Source: Streptomyces sp. NBC_01298
Lineage (GTDB): Bacteria > Actinomycetota > Actinomycetes > Streptomycetales > Streptomycetaceae
Direction: 5' to 3'
DNA: 64,000 nt
Assembly: GCF_035978755.1 (NCBI RefSeq)
Contig: NZ_CP108414.1
Span: forward strand, 7,502,001 to 7,566,000
Part shown: piece by piece, positions 1 through 7,068 of the stretch
Numbering within the stretch: the stretch's first letter is position 1
How the letters are laid out: every line of letters begins with the position of its first letter
The notes under the pieces: generated by a model
The model's database searches: none
Told to the model about the DNA's origin: nothing
The model's input: only the letters and a program-made list of their open reading frames with translations
Position numbers and translations under genes: made by a program

Positions 1-1511
1 TGCGGGCCGCCCGGATCGAGGACGGGGCCGTCATCGGCGACGAGTGCCTCGTCGGCGAGGAATCGATCATCCAGGGGAACGTGCGGGTCTACCCCTTCAA
101 GACGATCGAGGCGGGCGCCTTCGTCAACACCTCTGTCATCTGGGAGTCCCGGGGGCAGGCACATCTGTTCGGGGCGCGCGGGGTCACCGGGATCCTCAAC
201 GTGGAGATCACCCCGGAGCTGGTGGTCCGGCTGGCCGGTGCCTATGCGACGACCCTGAAGAAGGGGGCGACGGTCACCACGGCCCGCGACCACTCCAGGG
301 GTGCGCGAGCGCTCAAGCGGGCCGTGATCTCGGCGCTCCAGGCCAGCGCCATCAACGTCCGGGACCTGGAGAACGTACCGCTGCCCGTGGCGCGGCAGCA
401 GACCGCGCGCGGCAGCGCCGGCGGGATCGTGCTGCGGACCTCGCCCGGAGTGCCCGACTCCGTCGACATCATGTTCCTCGACGAGCGCGGGGCGGACCTC
501 TCCCTCCAGCAGCAGCGCAAGCTCGACCGGGTCTACGCGCGCCAGGAGTACCGGCGGGCCTTCCCCGGAGAGATCGGTGACCTGCAGTTCCCGGGAAGCG
601 TCTTCGACGCCTACACCGGCTCGCTGCTGCGGCGCGTGGACACCACCGGGGTCGCGGACTCCGGGCTCAAGGTGGTCGTGGACGCCTCCAACGGCAGCGC
701 CGGCCTGGTGCTGCCCAGCCTGCTGGGCCGGCTCGGGGTGGACGCCCTCACCGTCAACCCGGGACTCGACGAGTCCCGGCCCACCGAGAGCACCGAATCC
801 CGCCGGGCGGGACTGGTGCGGCTCGGGGAGATCGTGGCGTCCTCGCGGGCCGCGTTCGGAGTGCGCTTCGACCCGGTGGGCGAGCGGATCTCCCTCGTGG
901 ACGAGCGCGGCCGCATCATCGAGGACGACCGGGCCCTGCTGGTGCTGCTCGACCTGGTGGCCGCCGAGAAGCGCAGCGGCAAGGTGGCGCTGCCGGTGAC
1001 CACGACCCGGATCGCCGAGCAGGTGGCGGCGTACCACGGGACCCAGGTGGAGTGGACGACGACCTCGCCCGACGACCTGACGCGGGTGGGCCGGGCGGAG
1101 AACACCATCTTCGGTGGTGACGGGCGGGGCGGATTCATCGTCCCCGAGTTCAGCAGCGTCTTCGACGGCTCGGCCGCCTTCGTGCAGTTGATCGGGCTGG
1201 TGGCCCGGACACAGCTCACGCTGAGCCAGATCGATGCCCGCATCCCGCGGGCGCACGTGCTCAAGCGGGACGTGCCGACCCCGTGGGCGGTGAAGGGGCT
1301 CGTCATGCGGCGGGTCGTGGAGGCGGCCGGGGACCGGCAGGTGGACACCACCGACGGGGTGCGGGTCGTGGAGGCCGACGGACGGTGGGCGCTGGTGCTG
1401 CCGGATCCGGCGGAGGCGGTCACGCACCTGTGGGCGGAGGGACCCGACGACGCGTCCGCGCAGGCGCTGCTGGACGACTGGGCAGCGGTGGTGGACGGCG
1501 CCGGGAACTGA
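1..1511 (+). CDS. Mannose-1-phosphate guanylyltransferase/phosphomannomutase-like fusion protein, 3' part
   Basis: The frame is open from base 3 to the TGA at 1509-1511 and its start lies left of the window. The first ~40 residues show left-handed beta-helix hexapeptides (VIGDECLVGEESIIQGNV), the typical tail of a sugar-nucleotide pyrophosphorylase. The remaining ~450 residues have the layout of an alpha-D-phosphohexomutase. In Streptomyces this architecture is usually annotated as mannose-1-phosphate guanylyltransferase and linked to GDP-mannose supply; the nucleotidyltransferase domain itself is not in the window. The mutase half looks inactive. Where an active enzyme has TASHNP it reads RTSPGVPDS, and the metal loop DGDGDR reads FDPVGER. 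It may therefore be a structural or regulatory domain. Identification of the family is confident; the enzymatic role of this half is doubtful. Confidence 0.85.
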   Translation, partial: RAARIEDGAVIGDECLVGEESIIQGNVRVYPFKTIEAGAFVNTSVIWESRGQAHLFGARGVTGILNVEITPELVVRLAGAYATTLKKGATVTTARDHSRGARALKRAVISALQASAINVRDLENVPLPVARQQTARGSAGGIVLRTSPGVPDSVDIMFLDERGADLSLQQQRKLDRVYARQEYRRAFPGEIGDLQFPGSVFDAYTGSLLRRVDTTGVADSGLKVVVDASNGSAGLVLPSLLGRLGVDALTVNPGLDESRPTESTESRRAGLVRLGEIVASSRAAFGVRFDPVGERISLVDERGRIIEDDRALLVLLDLVAAEKRSGKVALPVTTTRIAEQVAAYHGTQVEWTTTSPDDLTRVGRAENTIFGGDGRGGFIVPEFSSVFDGSAAFVQLIGLVARTQLTLSQIDARIPRAHVLKRDVPTPWAVKGLVMRRVVEAAGDRQVDTTDGVRVVEADGRWALVLPDPAEAVTHLWAEGPDDASAQALLDDWAAVVDGAGN

Positions 1512-1653
1512 GCCGCCCGCGGGTGAGGGCGTAGGCCGCGACGGAGCGGCGTAGGGCCTGAAGTCCGGTGGAGCGGGCGGGGCGTAGGTCCCGTCCGCTC
1601 CACCGGGCGTCCGCATTCGGTGGGAGCGGCGCCGACATGCGACGATGTGCGGC

Positions 1654-2547
1654 ATGTCGCAGCCGCCCCACAACCGCAGTTCGGTACCTCCGGCGCGGCC
1701 GGACGCCTCCATGTCGCTGCTGACGCACGTGATGGACCACTCCCTCGACGAGGGCTACGCGGAGGCTTCGGCCCGGCGCGAGGCCGAGGGCACCTCCGGC
1801 CTGCCGCGGACCCTCAAGGCCAAGCTGGGTCTGGCCGCCGGGCTCGTGCTCGCCGCCAGCGTCGTCACCCTGGGCGCCGCGCAGGCACGGGCGACCGCGC
1901 CGGTGCTGGCCAAGGAGCGTCAGGAACTCATCGACCGGGTCGAACGGGCCGACGCGCACGCGGACGGTCTGGAGCGGGACATCGAGCGGCTCCGGGCCAC
2001 CGTCGCGGACCGCCAGCGCGAGGCGCTCAAGCAGCACGGCGGCGAACAGGGCCAGCTCGTGGCGCTGCTGTCGGGAGCCACCGAGGTGCACGGGCCAGGG
2101 GTCAAGCTGACCGTGGACGATGCCAAGGGCTCGTCGACCGGAGACGGCTCCGCGCCGCGCGAGAGCGCCGGATTCTCGGACACCGGGCGGCTCCGCGACC
2201 GCGATATGCAGAAGATCGTCAACGGGCTGTGGCAGTCGGGGGCGGAAGCGATCTCGATCAACGGGCAGCGGCTGACGTCGCTCTCGGCGATCCGGGCCGC
2301 GGGTGACGCGATACTGGTCGACAACAGGCCGCTGGTGCCGCCGTACGAAGTGCTGGCGATCGGCGACAAGAAGCGCCTCGGGACCGCGTTCCAGGACTCC
2401 GCGGACGGCCAGTACCTGCACGTGCTGCAGGAGAACTACGGCATCCGCTACACCTTGTCGTCCGAGGCAGAGATGCGCCTTCCGGCCGCGTCGAGCCTGA
2501 CCGTACGTACGGCTACAGCAGCAGAGCAGCAGAAGGGTGCATCGTGA
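1654..2547 (+). CDS. DUF881 family membrane protein (first copy)
   Basis: A 297-aa protein. It has a ~50-residue cytoplasmic N-terminus, one transmembrane segment (around LGLAAGLVLAASVVTLGAA), a charged coiled-coil stretch (RQELIDRVERADAHADGLER and on) and a C-terminal extracytoplasmic DUF881 domain with the family signature INGQRLTSLSAIRAAG and VPPYEVLAIGD. The ATG at 1654 was chosen because GACGAT, a possible -10 box, sits a few bases upstream; an in-frame ATG at 1645 is the alternative. The stop overlaps the GTG of the next gene by 4 bp (GTGA), so the two are probably translationally coupled. DUF881 proteins flank sbp in many actinobacteria and are suspected envelope or division factors; their biochemical function is unknown. 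Confidence 0.85.
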   Translation: MSQPPHNRSSVPPARPDASMSLLTHVMDHSLDEGYAEASARREAEGTSGLPRTLKAKLGLAAGLVLAASVVTLGAAQARATAPVLAKERQELIDRVERADAHADGLERDIERLRATVADRQREALKQHGGEQGQLVALLSGATEVHGPGVKLTVDDAKGSSTGDGSAPRESAGFSDTGRLRDRDMQKIVNGLWQSGAEAISINGQRLTSLSAIRAAGDAILVDNRPLVPPYEVLAIGDKKRLGTAFQDSADGQYLHVLQENYGIRYTLSSEAEMRLPAASSLTVRTATAAEQQKGAS

Positions 2548-2876
2548 TCGCGGTACTGGGCCTCGTGGTCGGAGTGGTGGTCGGACTTCTCGTCCGCCCC
2601 GAAGTGCCGGCCGTGGTGGAGCCTTATCTGCCGATCGCCGTGGTCGCGGCGCTGGACGCGGTGTTCGGAGGCCTGCGCGCGATGCTGGACGGCATCTTCG
2701 TGGACAAGGTCTTCGTGGTGTCGTTCCTGTCGAACGTGGTCGTGGCGGCGCTGATCGTCTTCCTCGGCGACAAGCTGGGCGTCGGCTCGCAGCTGTCCAC
2801 GGGTGTGGTGGTCGTCCTCGGCATCCGCATCTTCTCCAACGCCGCGGCCATCCGCCGGCACGTGTTCCGGGCGTGA
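2544..2876 (+). CDS. sbp: Small basic protein (Sbp/DUF1290), membrane
   Basis: A 110-aa, three-helix membrane protein beginning MIAVLGLVVGVVVGLLVRPE. The central loop PYLPIAVVAALDAVFGGLRA and the final segment VLGIRIFSNAAAIRRH are characteristic of the Sbp/DUF1290 family, whose Bacillus member lies near ftsAZ and whose actinobacterial members sit between two DUF881 genes as here. The GTG start overlaps the preceding stop by 4 bp, and the next ATG lies 5 bp after this stop, so the three genes form one tight unit. Function is not established; co-conservation with DUF881 suggests a membrane complex at the growing envelope (inference). Confidence 0.88.
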   Translation: MIAVLGLVVGVVVGLLVRPEVPAVVEPYLPIAVVAALDAVFGGLRAMLDGIFVDKVFVVSFLSNVVVAALIVFLGDKLGVGSQLSTGVVVVLGIRIFSNAAAIRRHVFRA

Positions 2877-2881
2877 GGCCG

Positions 2882-3736
2882 ATGAGTACGAACGACACCC
2901 CGCCCGAGGAGCCGACGGCCGGGCCCGTGGGCCAGGAGCCCGATCCCGGAGCCGCGCCGGCCGGGGCCGCTCAGCCCGGAGCGGCGCAGGCCCGTCCCGT
3001 TGAGGCCGGACCCCAGGAGACCGGCCGGCAGCGGCTGGCGGCCGGGTTGTGGCCGCCGCGGGTGAGCCGGGCCCAACTGATCGTCGCGGTGCTGCTGTTC
3101 GTCCTGGGGCTCGGTCTGGCCATCCAGGTACGGTCGAACAGCGACTCCAGCGCGCTGCGCGGTGCCCGTCAGGAGGACCTCGTACGGATCCTCGACGAGC
3201 TGGACGGGCGGACCAAGCGGCTGGAGGACGAGAAGCAGAAGCTCGACGACCAGCGGCGGGAGCTGGAGAGCAGCTCCAACCAGGCCGAGGAGGCCCGGAA
3301 GCAGACCGTGGAGAAGGAGCGCCAACTCGGGATCCTGGCCGGTACGGTGGCCGCGCAGGGTCCGGGAATCGTGCTGAAGATCACGGACCCCAAGGGTCAG
3401 GTGTCGTCGGACAAGCTGCTGGACACCCTCCAGGAGCTGCGGGCGGCCGGTGCCGAGGCGATCCAGATCAACGGGGTGCGGATCGTGGCGGACTCGTACT
3501 TCTCGGACGAGGAGGACGGGGTCGCGATCGACGGTAAGAAGATCACACAGCCCTACGAGTTCAAGGTGATCGGCAAACCGCAGGATCTGGAACCGGCGCT
3601 CAACATTCCCGGTGGCGTCGTCCAGTCGCTGGAGAAGGAGCAGGCCGTCGTCAGCGTCACACGTCCGGCGAAGATCATTGTGGATGCCTTGCGGGCTGCG
3701 AAGCAGCCTGACTACGCTCGGTCGTCATCGTCGTGA
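2882..3736 (+). CDS. DUF881 family membrane protein (second copy)
   Basis: A 284-aa protein. The N-terminal ~55 residues are rich in Pro, Ala and Glu and probably disordered. One transmembrane helix follows (QLIVAVLLFVLGLGLAIQV), then a long coiled coil (LDELDGRTKRLEDEKQKLDD and on) and the DUF881 domain with IQINGVRIVADSYFSD and QPYEFKVIGKPQDL. The ATG at 2882 is 5 bp past the sbp stop; GTG start codons further upstream in frame would run back through sbp and were rejected. It is the third member of the DUF881-sbp-DUF881 unit. Compared with the first copy, the N-tail is longer and acidic, so the two are unlikely to be interchangeable. Confidence 0.86.
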   Translation: MSTNDTPPEEPTAGPVGQEPDPGAAPAGAAQPGAAQARPVEAGPQETGRQRLAAGLWPPRVSRAQLIVAVLLFVLGLGLAIQVRSNSDSSALRGARQEDLVRILDELDGRTKRLEDEKQKLDDQRRELESSSNQAEEARKQTVEKERQLGILAGTVAAQGPGIVLKITDPKGQVSSDKLLDTLQELRAAGAEAIQINGVRIVADSYFSDEEDGVAIDGKKITQPYEFKVIGKPQDLEPALNIPGGVVQSLEKEQAVVSVTRPAKIIVDALRAAKQPDYARSSSS

Positions 3737-3925
3737 TGCGGGAGGTGCGGGAGAGCGGCTCACGCGGGCGGATGCCTGCGGGGGGTCGAGGCGCCGAAGT
3801 CGCGGTGCGTGGTGGAAACTGTCTGATGGTTACGGACGTTGTAAGTATGTCCGGGTCGGCAGGTGTTGCATTCGGAGTTCGTCCTGCCCCACGGGCGGGT
3901 CTGTTTCGGTCAAGGGGAATCGCCC

Positions 3926-4759
3926 GTGAAGTTGTTTGAGAAGTTGTTCGGCAAGAAGAACCGCGAGGAAAGCGGTGCGGCCAGGCACCGTGCGGGGCAC
4001 GGAGACGTGGAAGGGCAGGGCGACCGGCCGCTCTTCCGCGACGAGGTCGCCGGAGCGGGTGACATTTCGGGCGCGCACGGCGCGTCGACTGTTGACCCTG
4101 CCGGTACCGGACGCATAGGTTTCGGTGAACCATCAACCTCAAGTACGGGTGGAGGGTTTGCCCCCGACCCGTATGCCACCAATGCCTCCGCGGGGCAGCC
4201 GCGGCGCGAGGAGCCGTCCATGTCGGCCGAGCAGATTTGCAGCAGGTGCGGGCACCGCAGCGATGCGGCGAGCCGGTTCTGCTCCAACTGCGGGGCGCCG
4301 CTGCGGGCGGGTCTGACGCCGGAGCGTGCCTCGGAGACCACGTCCACCATCTCGATCTCGGGCCTGGAGGCCTACGAGGCCGAGGTGTCGGGACAGACGC
4401 ACGTGTCGTCCTCGCTGTCCCCCGAGGCCCAGGCCGCGGTGGAAGCGCTGCCGCCGGGTTCCGCTCTGCTGATCGTGCGGCGGGGCCCGAACTCCGGCAG
4501 CCGGTTCCTCTTGGACGGTGAGCTGACGACCGCCGGCCGGCACCCGCAGAGCGACATCTTCCTGGACGACGTCACCGTCTCCCGGCGCCATGTCGAGTTC
4601 CGCAGGAGCCACGACGGTTTCACCGTCTCCGACGTCGGCAGCCTCAACGGCACGTACGTGAACCGTGAACCGATCGACTCCGTCGCCCTGCACAACGGCG
4701 ACGAGGTGCAGATCGGCAAGTACCGGCTGGTCTTCTACGCGAGCCTGCGGGGGCACTGA
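3926..4759 (+). CDS. FHA-domain protein with zinc ribbon, GarA/OdhI relative
   Basis: A 277-aa protein starting at GTG 3926 (MKLFEKLFGKKNREE). The AAGGGGAAT upstream is a plausible ribosome site. Order: basic amphipathic N-terminus, ~80 low-complexity residues, a zinc ribbon (CSRCGHRSDAASRFCSNCG, four Cys), the motif ETTSTISISG, and a C-terminal FHA domain with TAGRHPQSDIFLDD, VSRRHVEF and SLNGTYVN. In mycobacterial GarA and corynebacterial OdhI an ETT(S/Q) motif is phosphorylated by Ser/Thr kinases, and the FHA domain then binds it internally, releasing inhibition of 2-oxoglutarate metabolism. The motif and gene position match GarA; the N-terminal extension and ribbon do not occur in GarA. 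An internal ATG at 4220 would give a form starting just before the ribbon. Confidence 0.85.
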   Translation: MKLFEKLFGKKNREESGAARHRAGHGDVEGQGDRPLFRDEVAGAGDISGAHGASTVDPAGTGRIGFGEPSTSSTGGGFAPDPYATNASAGQPRREEPSMSAEQICSRCGHRSDAASRFCSNCGAPLRAGLTPERASETTSTISISGLEAYEAEVSGQTHVSSSLSPEAQAAVEALPPGSALLIVRRGPNSGSRFLLDGELTTAGRHPQSDIFLDDVTVSRRHVEFRRSHDGFTVSDVGSLNGTYVNREPIDSVALHNGDEVQIGKYRLVFYASLRGH

Positions 4760-4778
4760 CCCTTCAAGGGAAGGTCCC

Positions 4779-5552
4779 ATGCTGCGTATCCCGGCAGGCG
4801 GTGCCGCCAAGAGCGGCGCCGCCACCGCGGCCTCCTCGGGCGTGCGGCTGGTGAGCATCGGAACGGTGCTCACGATGCTGCGCGACGAGTTCCCCGACGT
4901 CACGATCTCGAAGATCCGTTTCCTGGAGGCGGAGGGGCTCGTCGAGCCCCGGCGCACACCTTCCGGATATCGCAAGTTCAGCACCGACGACGTGGAGCGC
5001 CTCGCCCACGTCCTGCGGCTCCAGCGCGACCACTACCTTCCGTTGAAGGTCATCCGCGAGCAGCTCGACGCGCTCGCGCGGGGTGAGCAGATCCGTATCC
5101 CGTCGCCCACGGCGCACGGGGAGTCCGTGGACCCCGCGAGCCCCGTCGCCCTCTACGGCGAGGTGGGCCGCGAGCGGCCGACCGTGGCCCGGGTGGGCCG
5201 GGCCGAGCTGATGGCCGCCGCCGAGGTGGACGAGGTCCAGCTCGTGGAGTGGGAGTCGTACGGGCTCATCGCGGAGGCCCCCGGCGGTGGTTTCGACGCC
5301 GAGGCGGTCACGGTGGCCCGTCTGGTGGCCGATCTCGGCCGATTCGGTCTGGAGCCGCGTCACCTGCGCGCGATGAAGGCCGCCGCCGACCGGGAGGCCG
5401 GTCTGGTGGAGCAGGTCGTCTCGCCGCTGCGCCGGCACCGCAATCCGCAGACCAGGGCCCATGCGGAGGCCACCCTGAAGGAGCTCGCGGGGCTCTCCGT
5501 ACGGCTGCACGAGGCCCTCGTACAAACTGCTCTCGGGGTCCGGCTGCGCTGA
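4779..5552 (+). CDS. MerR family transcriptional regulator, FtsR-like
   Basis: A 257-aa protein. The N-terminal MerR helix-turn-helix is clear (SIGTVLTMLRDEFPDVTISKIRFLEAEGLVEPRRTPSGYRKFS), followed by the usual VERLAHVLRLQRDHYLPL dimer-helix start. The ~140-residue C-terminal part has no metal-binding Cys pattern, so it is not a metal sensor. It lies 19 bp downstream of the FHA gene and upstream of the DUF151 gene, the position of Rv1828/FtsR in other actinobacteria, where the protein has been linked to ftsZ control. ATG 4779 is preceded by AAGGGAAGG. Target genes cannot be inferred from the sequence. Confidence 0.85.
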   Translation: MLRIPAGGAAKSGAATAASSGVRLVSIGTVLTMLRDEFPDVTISKIRFLEAEGLVEPRRTPSGYRKFSTDDVERLAHVLRLQRDHYLPLKVIREQLDALARGEQIRIPSPTAHGESVDPASPVALYGEVGRERPTVARVGRAELMAAAEVDEVQLVEWESYGLIAEAPGGGFDAEAVTVARLVADLGRFGLEPRHLRAMKAAADREAGLVEQVVSPLRRHRNPQTRAHAEATLKELAGLSVRLHEALVQTALGVRLR

Positions 5553-5647
5553 TTCCGAGGGGTTTTCGGGCCGACTTCGGCCGACTTCGGAGGGGCTTCG
5601 GGGCAGGCTTGGGGGAGCCCGACTACCCAAACCTGCCGGGCAGGTCC

Positions 5648-5653
5648 TAGGGT
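5648..5653 (+). promoter_or_regulatory. Likely -10 box of a leaderless promoter
   Basis: TAGGGT lies 6 bases before the GTG at 5660. This spacing would put the transcription start at or next to the start codon, giving a leaderless mRNA, which is common in Streptomyces. No purine-rich ribosome site fits between. Confidence 0.4.
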
Positions 5654-5659
5654 TGCTGT

Positions 5660-6133
5660 GTGAACGAGCTCGACGTTGTGGGTGTCCGGGTGGAAATGCC
5701 CTCGAACCAACCGATCGTGCTCCTGCGTGAAGTGGGAGGCGACCGGTACCTCCCCATCTGGATCGGACCAGGGGAGGCGACCGCCATTGCCTTCGCGCAG
5801 CAGGGCATGGCCCCTGCCCGGCCGCTGACACACGACCTGTTCAAGGACGTGCTGGAGGCGATCGGCGAGGAGCTCACCCAAGTCCGGATCACGGATCTGC
5901 GGGAGGGCGTTTTCTACGCGGAGCTCGTCTTCGCCAGCGGGGTCGAGGTGAGCGCGCGGCCTTCCGATGCCATAGCGCTCGCCCTGCGGACCGGGACGCC
6001 GATCTTCGGCAGCGACGGCGTGCTCGACGACGCCGGCATCGCGATCCCGGACGAGCAGGAGGACGAGGTGGAGAAGTTCCGCGAGTTCCTCGACCAGATC
6101 TCGCCAGAGGACTTCGGCACCGGCCCGCAGTGA
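5660..6133 (+). CDS. Bifunctional nuclease family protein (DUF151)
   Basis: A 157-aa protein with the whole DUF151 fold. It starts MNELDVVGVRVEMPSNQP and contains the family core LREVGGDRYLPIWIGPGEATAIAF and SARPSDAIALALRTGTPIF. The C-terminus is acidic (DEQEDEVEKFREFLDQ). Members from plants and Thermotoga have been reported to cleave DNA and RNA, but the role of the actinobacterial protein next to MerR regulators is unknown. The gene lies between the two MerR genes, as in Rv1828-Rv1830. GTG 5660 is favoured because a TAGGGT box is 6 bases upstream (leaderless), while no ribosome site is seen. Confidence 0.88.
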   Translation: MNELDVVGVRVEMPSNQPIVLLREVGGDRYLPIWIGPGEATAIAFAQQGMAPARPLTHDLFKDVLEAIGEELTQVRITDLREGVFYAELVFASGVEVSARPSDAIALALRTGTPIFGSDGVLDDAGIAIPDEQEDEVEKFREFLDQISPEDFGTGPQ

Positions 6134-6253
6134 GGCGCGGGTCGCGCCGTCCTCCCGGATATTTCAGCCCATTCGAGTAGCCTTTCCCCGCAATGGGGTA
6201 CGGGAAACCACTCTCAGGGTGATTATCACTCGGCGTGCCGAGTGTGGCGATCG

Positions 6254-6292
6254 TTGACGCACCCCTGGTGACTGCCTACCTTCGAGGTGGCA
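6254..6292 (+). promoter_or_regulatory. Candidate promoter overlapped by an inverted repeat
   Basis: TTGACG (6254-6259) and TACCTT (6277-6282) are 17 bases apart, a good vegetative promoter. The -10 region is covered by an imperfect inverted repeat, TGCCTACCT-TCG-AGGTGGCA (6273-6292), a possible site for autoregulation by the MerR protein encoded just downstream. Confidence 0.4.
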
Positions 6293-6313
6293 GGTCAAGG
6301 ACGGAGGGTCGGC

Positions 6314-6979
6314 GTGAGAGTCACGGGCGACGGTATGACCGGGGGCATCCCCGCACGGAGTGACGGTGGGCCGTACCCGCTGCACGGTGGTGCGGTGAAC
6401 TCCGCGCGCCGTCAGCCGGAGCCCGCGCCGATCGGTTCGGTGGGGCCGGTGGGGTCAGTGGAGTCGGTGGGTGGCGAGACCGCACCGGAGCAGGTCGGAT
6501 ACCGGGGGCCGACGGCGTGTGCCGCGGCCGGCATCACGTACCGGCAGCTCGACTACTGGGCGCGCACCGGGCTGGTGGAGCCCACGGTGCGGCCCGCGTA
6601 CGGGTCGGGGACGCAGCGCCTCTACAGCTTCCGGGACGTGGTCGTCCTCAAGATCGTGAAGCGCTTCCTGGACACCGGGGTGGCGCTGCAGAACATCCGC
6701 ACCGCCGTGCAGCACCTGCGCGACCGGGGTTTCTCGGACCTGGAGCGGATGACGCTGATGAGCGACGGCGCCACCGTGTACGAGTGCACCTCGCCGGATC
6801 AGGTGGTCAGCCTGCTCCAGGGCGGCCAGGGAGTCTTCGGGATCGCCGTGGGCGTGGTCTGGCGCGATGTCGAGAACGCCCTGTCCCAGCTGCACGGGGA
6901 GCGCGTGGACACCGGCGAGACCGTGGTCGGGCACAACCCGGCCGATGAGCTGGCAGCCCGGAGGAACCGGGCCGTCTGA
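6314..6979 (+). CDS. MerR family transcriptional regulator (second, Rv1830-like)
   Basis: A 221-aa protein. About 55 N-terminal residues are rich in Gly, Pro and Val with short repeats (GSVGPVGSVESVGG). The MerR DNA-binding domain follows: GPTACAAAGITYRQLDYWARTGLVEPTV, then GTQRLYSFRDVVVLKIVKRFLD. The C-terminal part (VYECTSPDQVVSLLQGGQGVFGIAVG) matches the actinobacterial family next to DUF151. GTG 6314 has GGAGGG 5 bases upstream; an in-frame GTG at 6287 lacks such a site. Fourth regulatory member of the conserved block. Effector and targets are unknown; the low-complexity N-tail is probably disordered. Confidence 0.85.
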   Translation: MRVTGDGMTGGIPARSDGGPYPLHGGAVNSARRQPEPAPIGSVGPVGSVESVGGETAPEQVGYRGPTACAAAGITYRQLDYWARTGLVEPTVRPAYGSGTQRLYSFRDVVVLKIVKRFLDTGVALQNIRTAVQHLRDRGFSDLERMTLMSDGATVYECTSPDQVVSLLQGGQGVFGIAVGVVWRDVENALSQLHGERVDTGETVVGHNPADELAARRNRAV

Positions 6980-7068
6980 GACGGACGACGTCGGTGACGG
7001 GCGGGCCGTACGGCTCGCCCGTTCCGCGGTCGGGCCGATTGTCAGTGGCGTAGGGCAGCATCGGAGCC

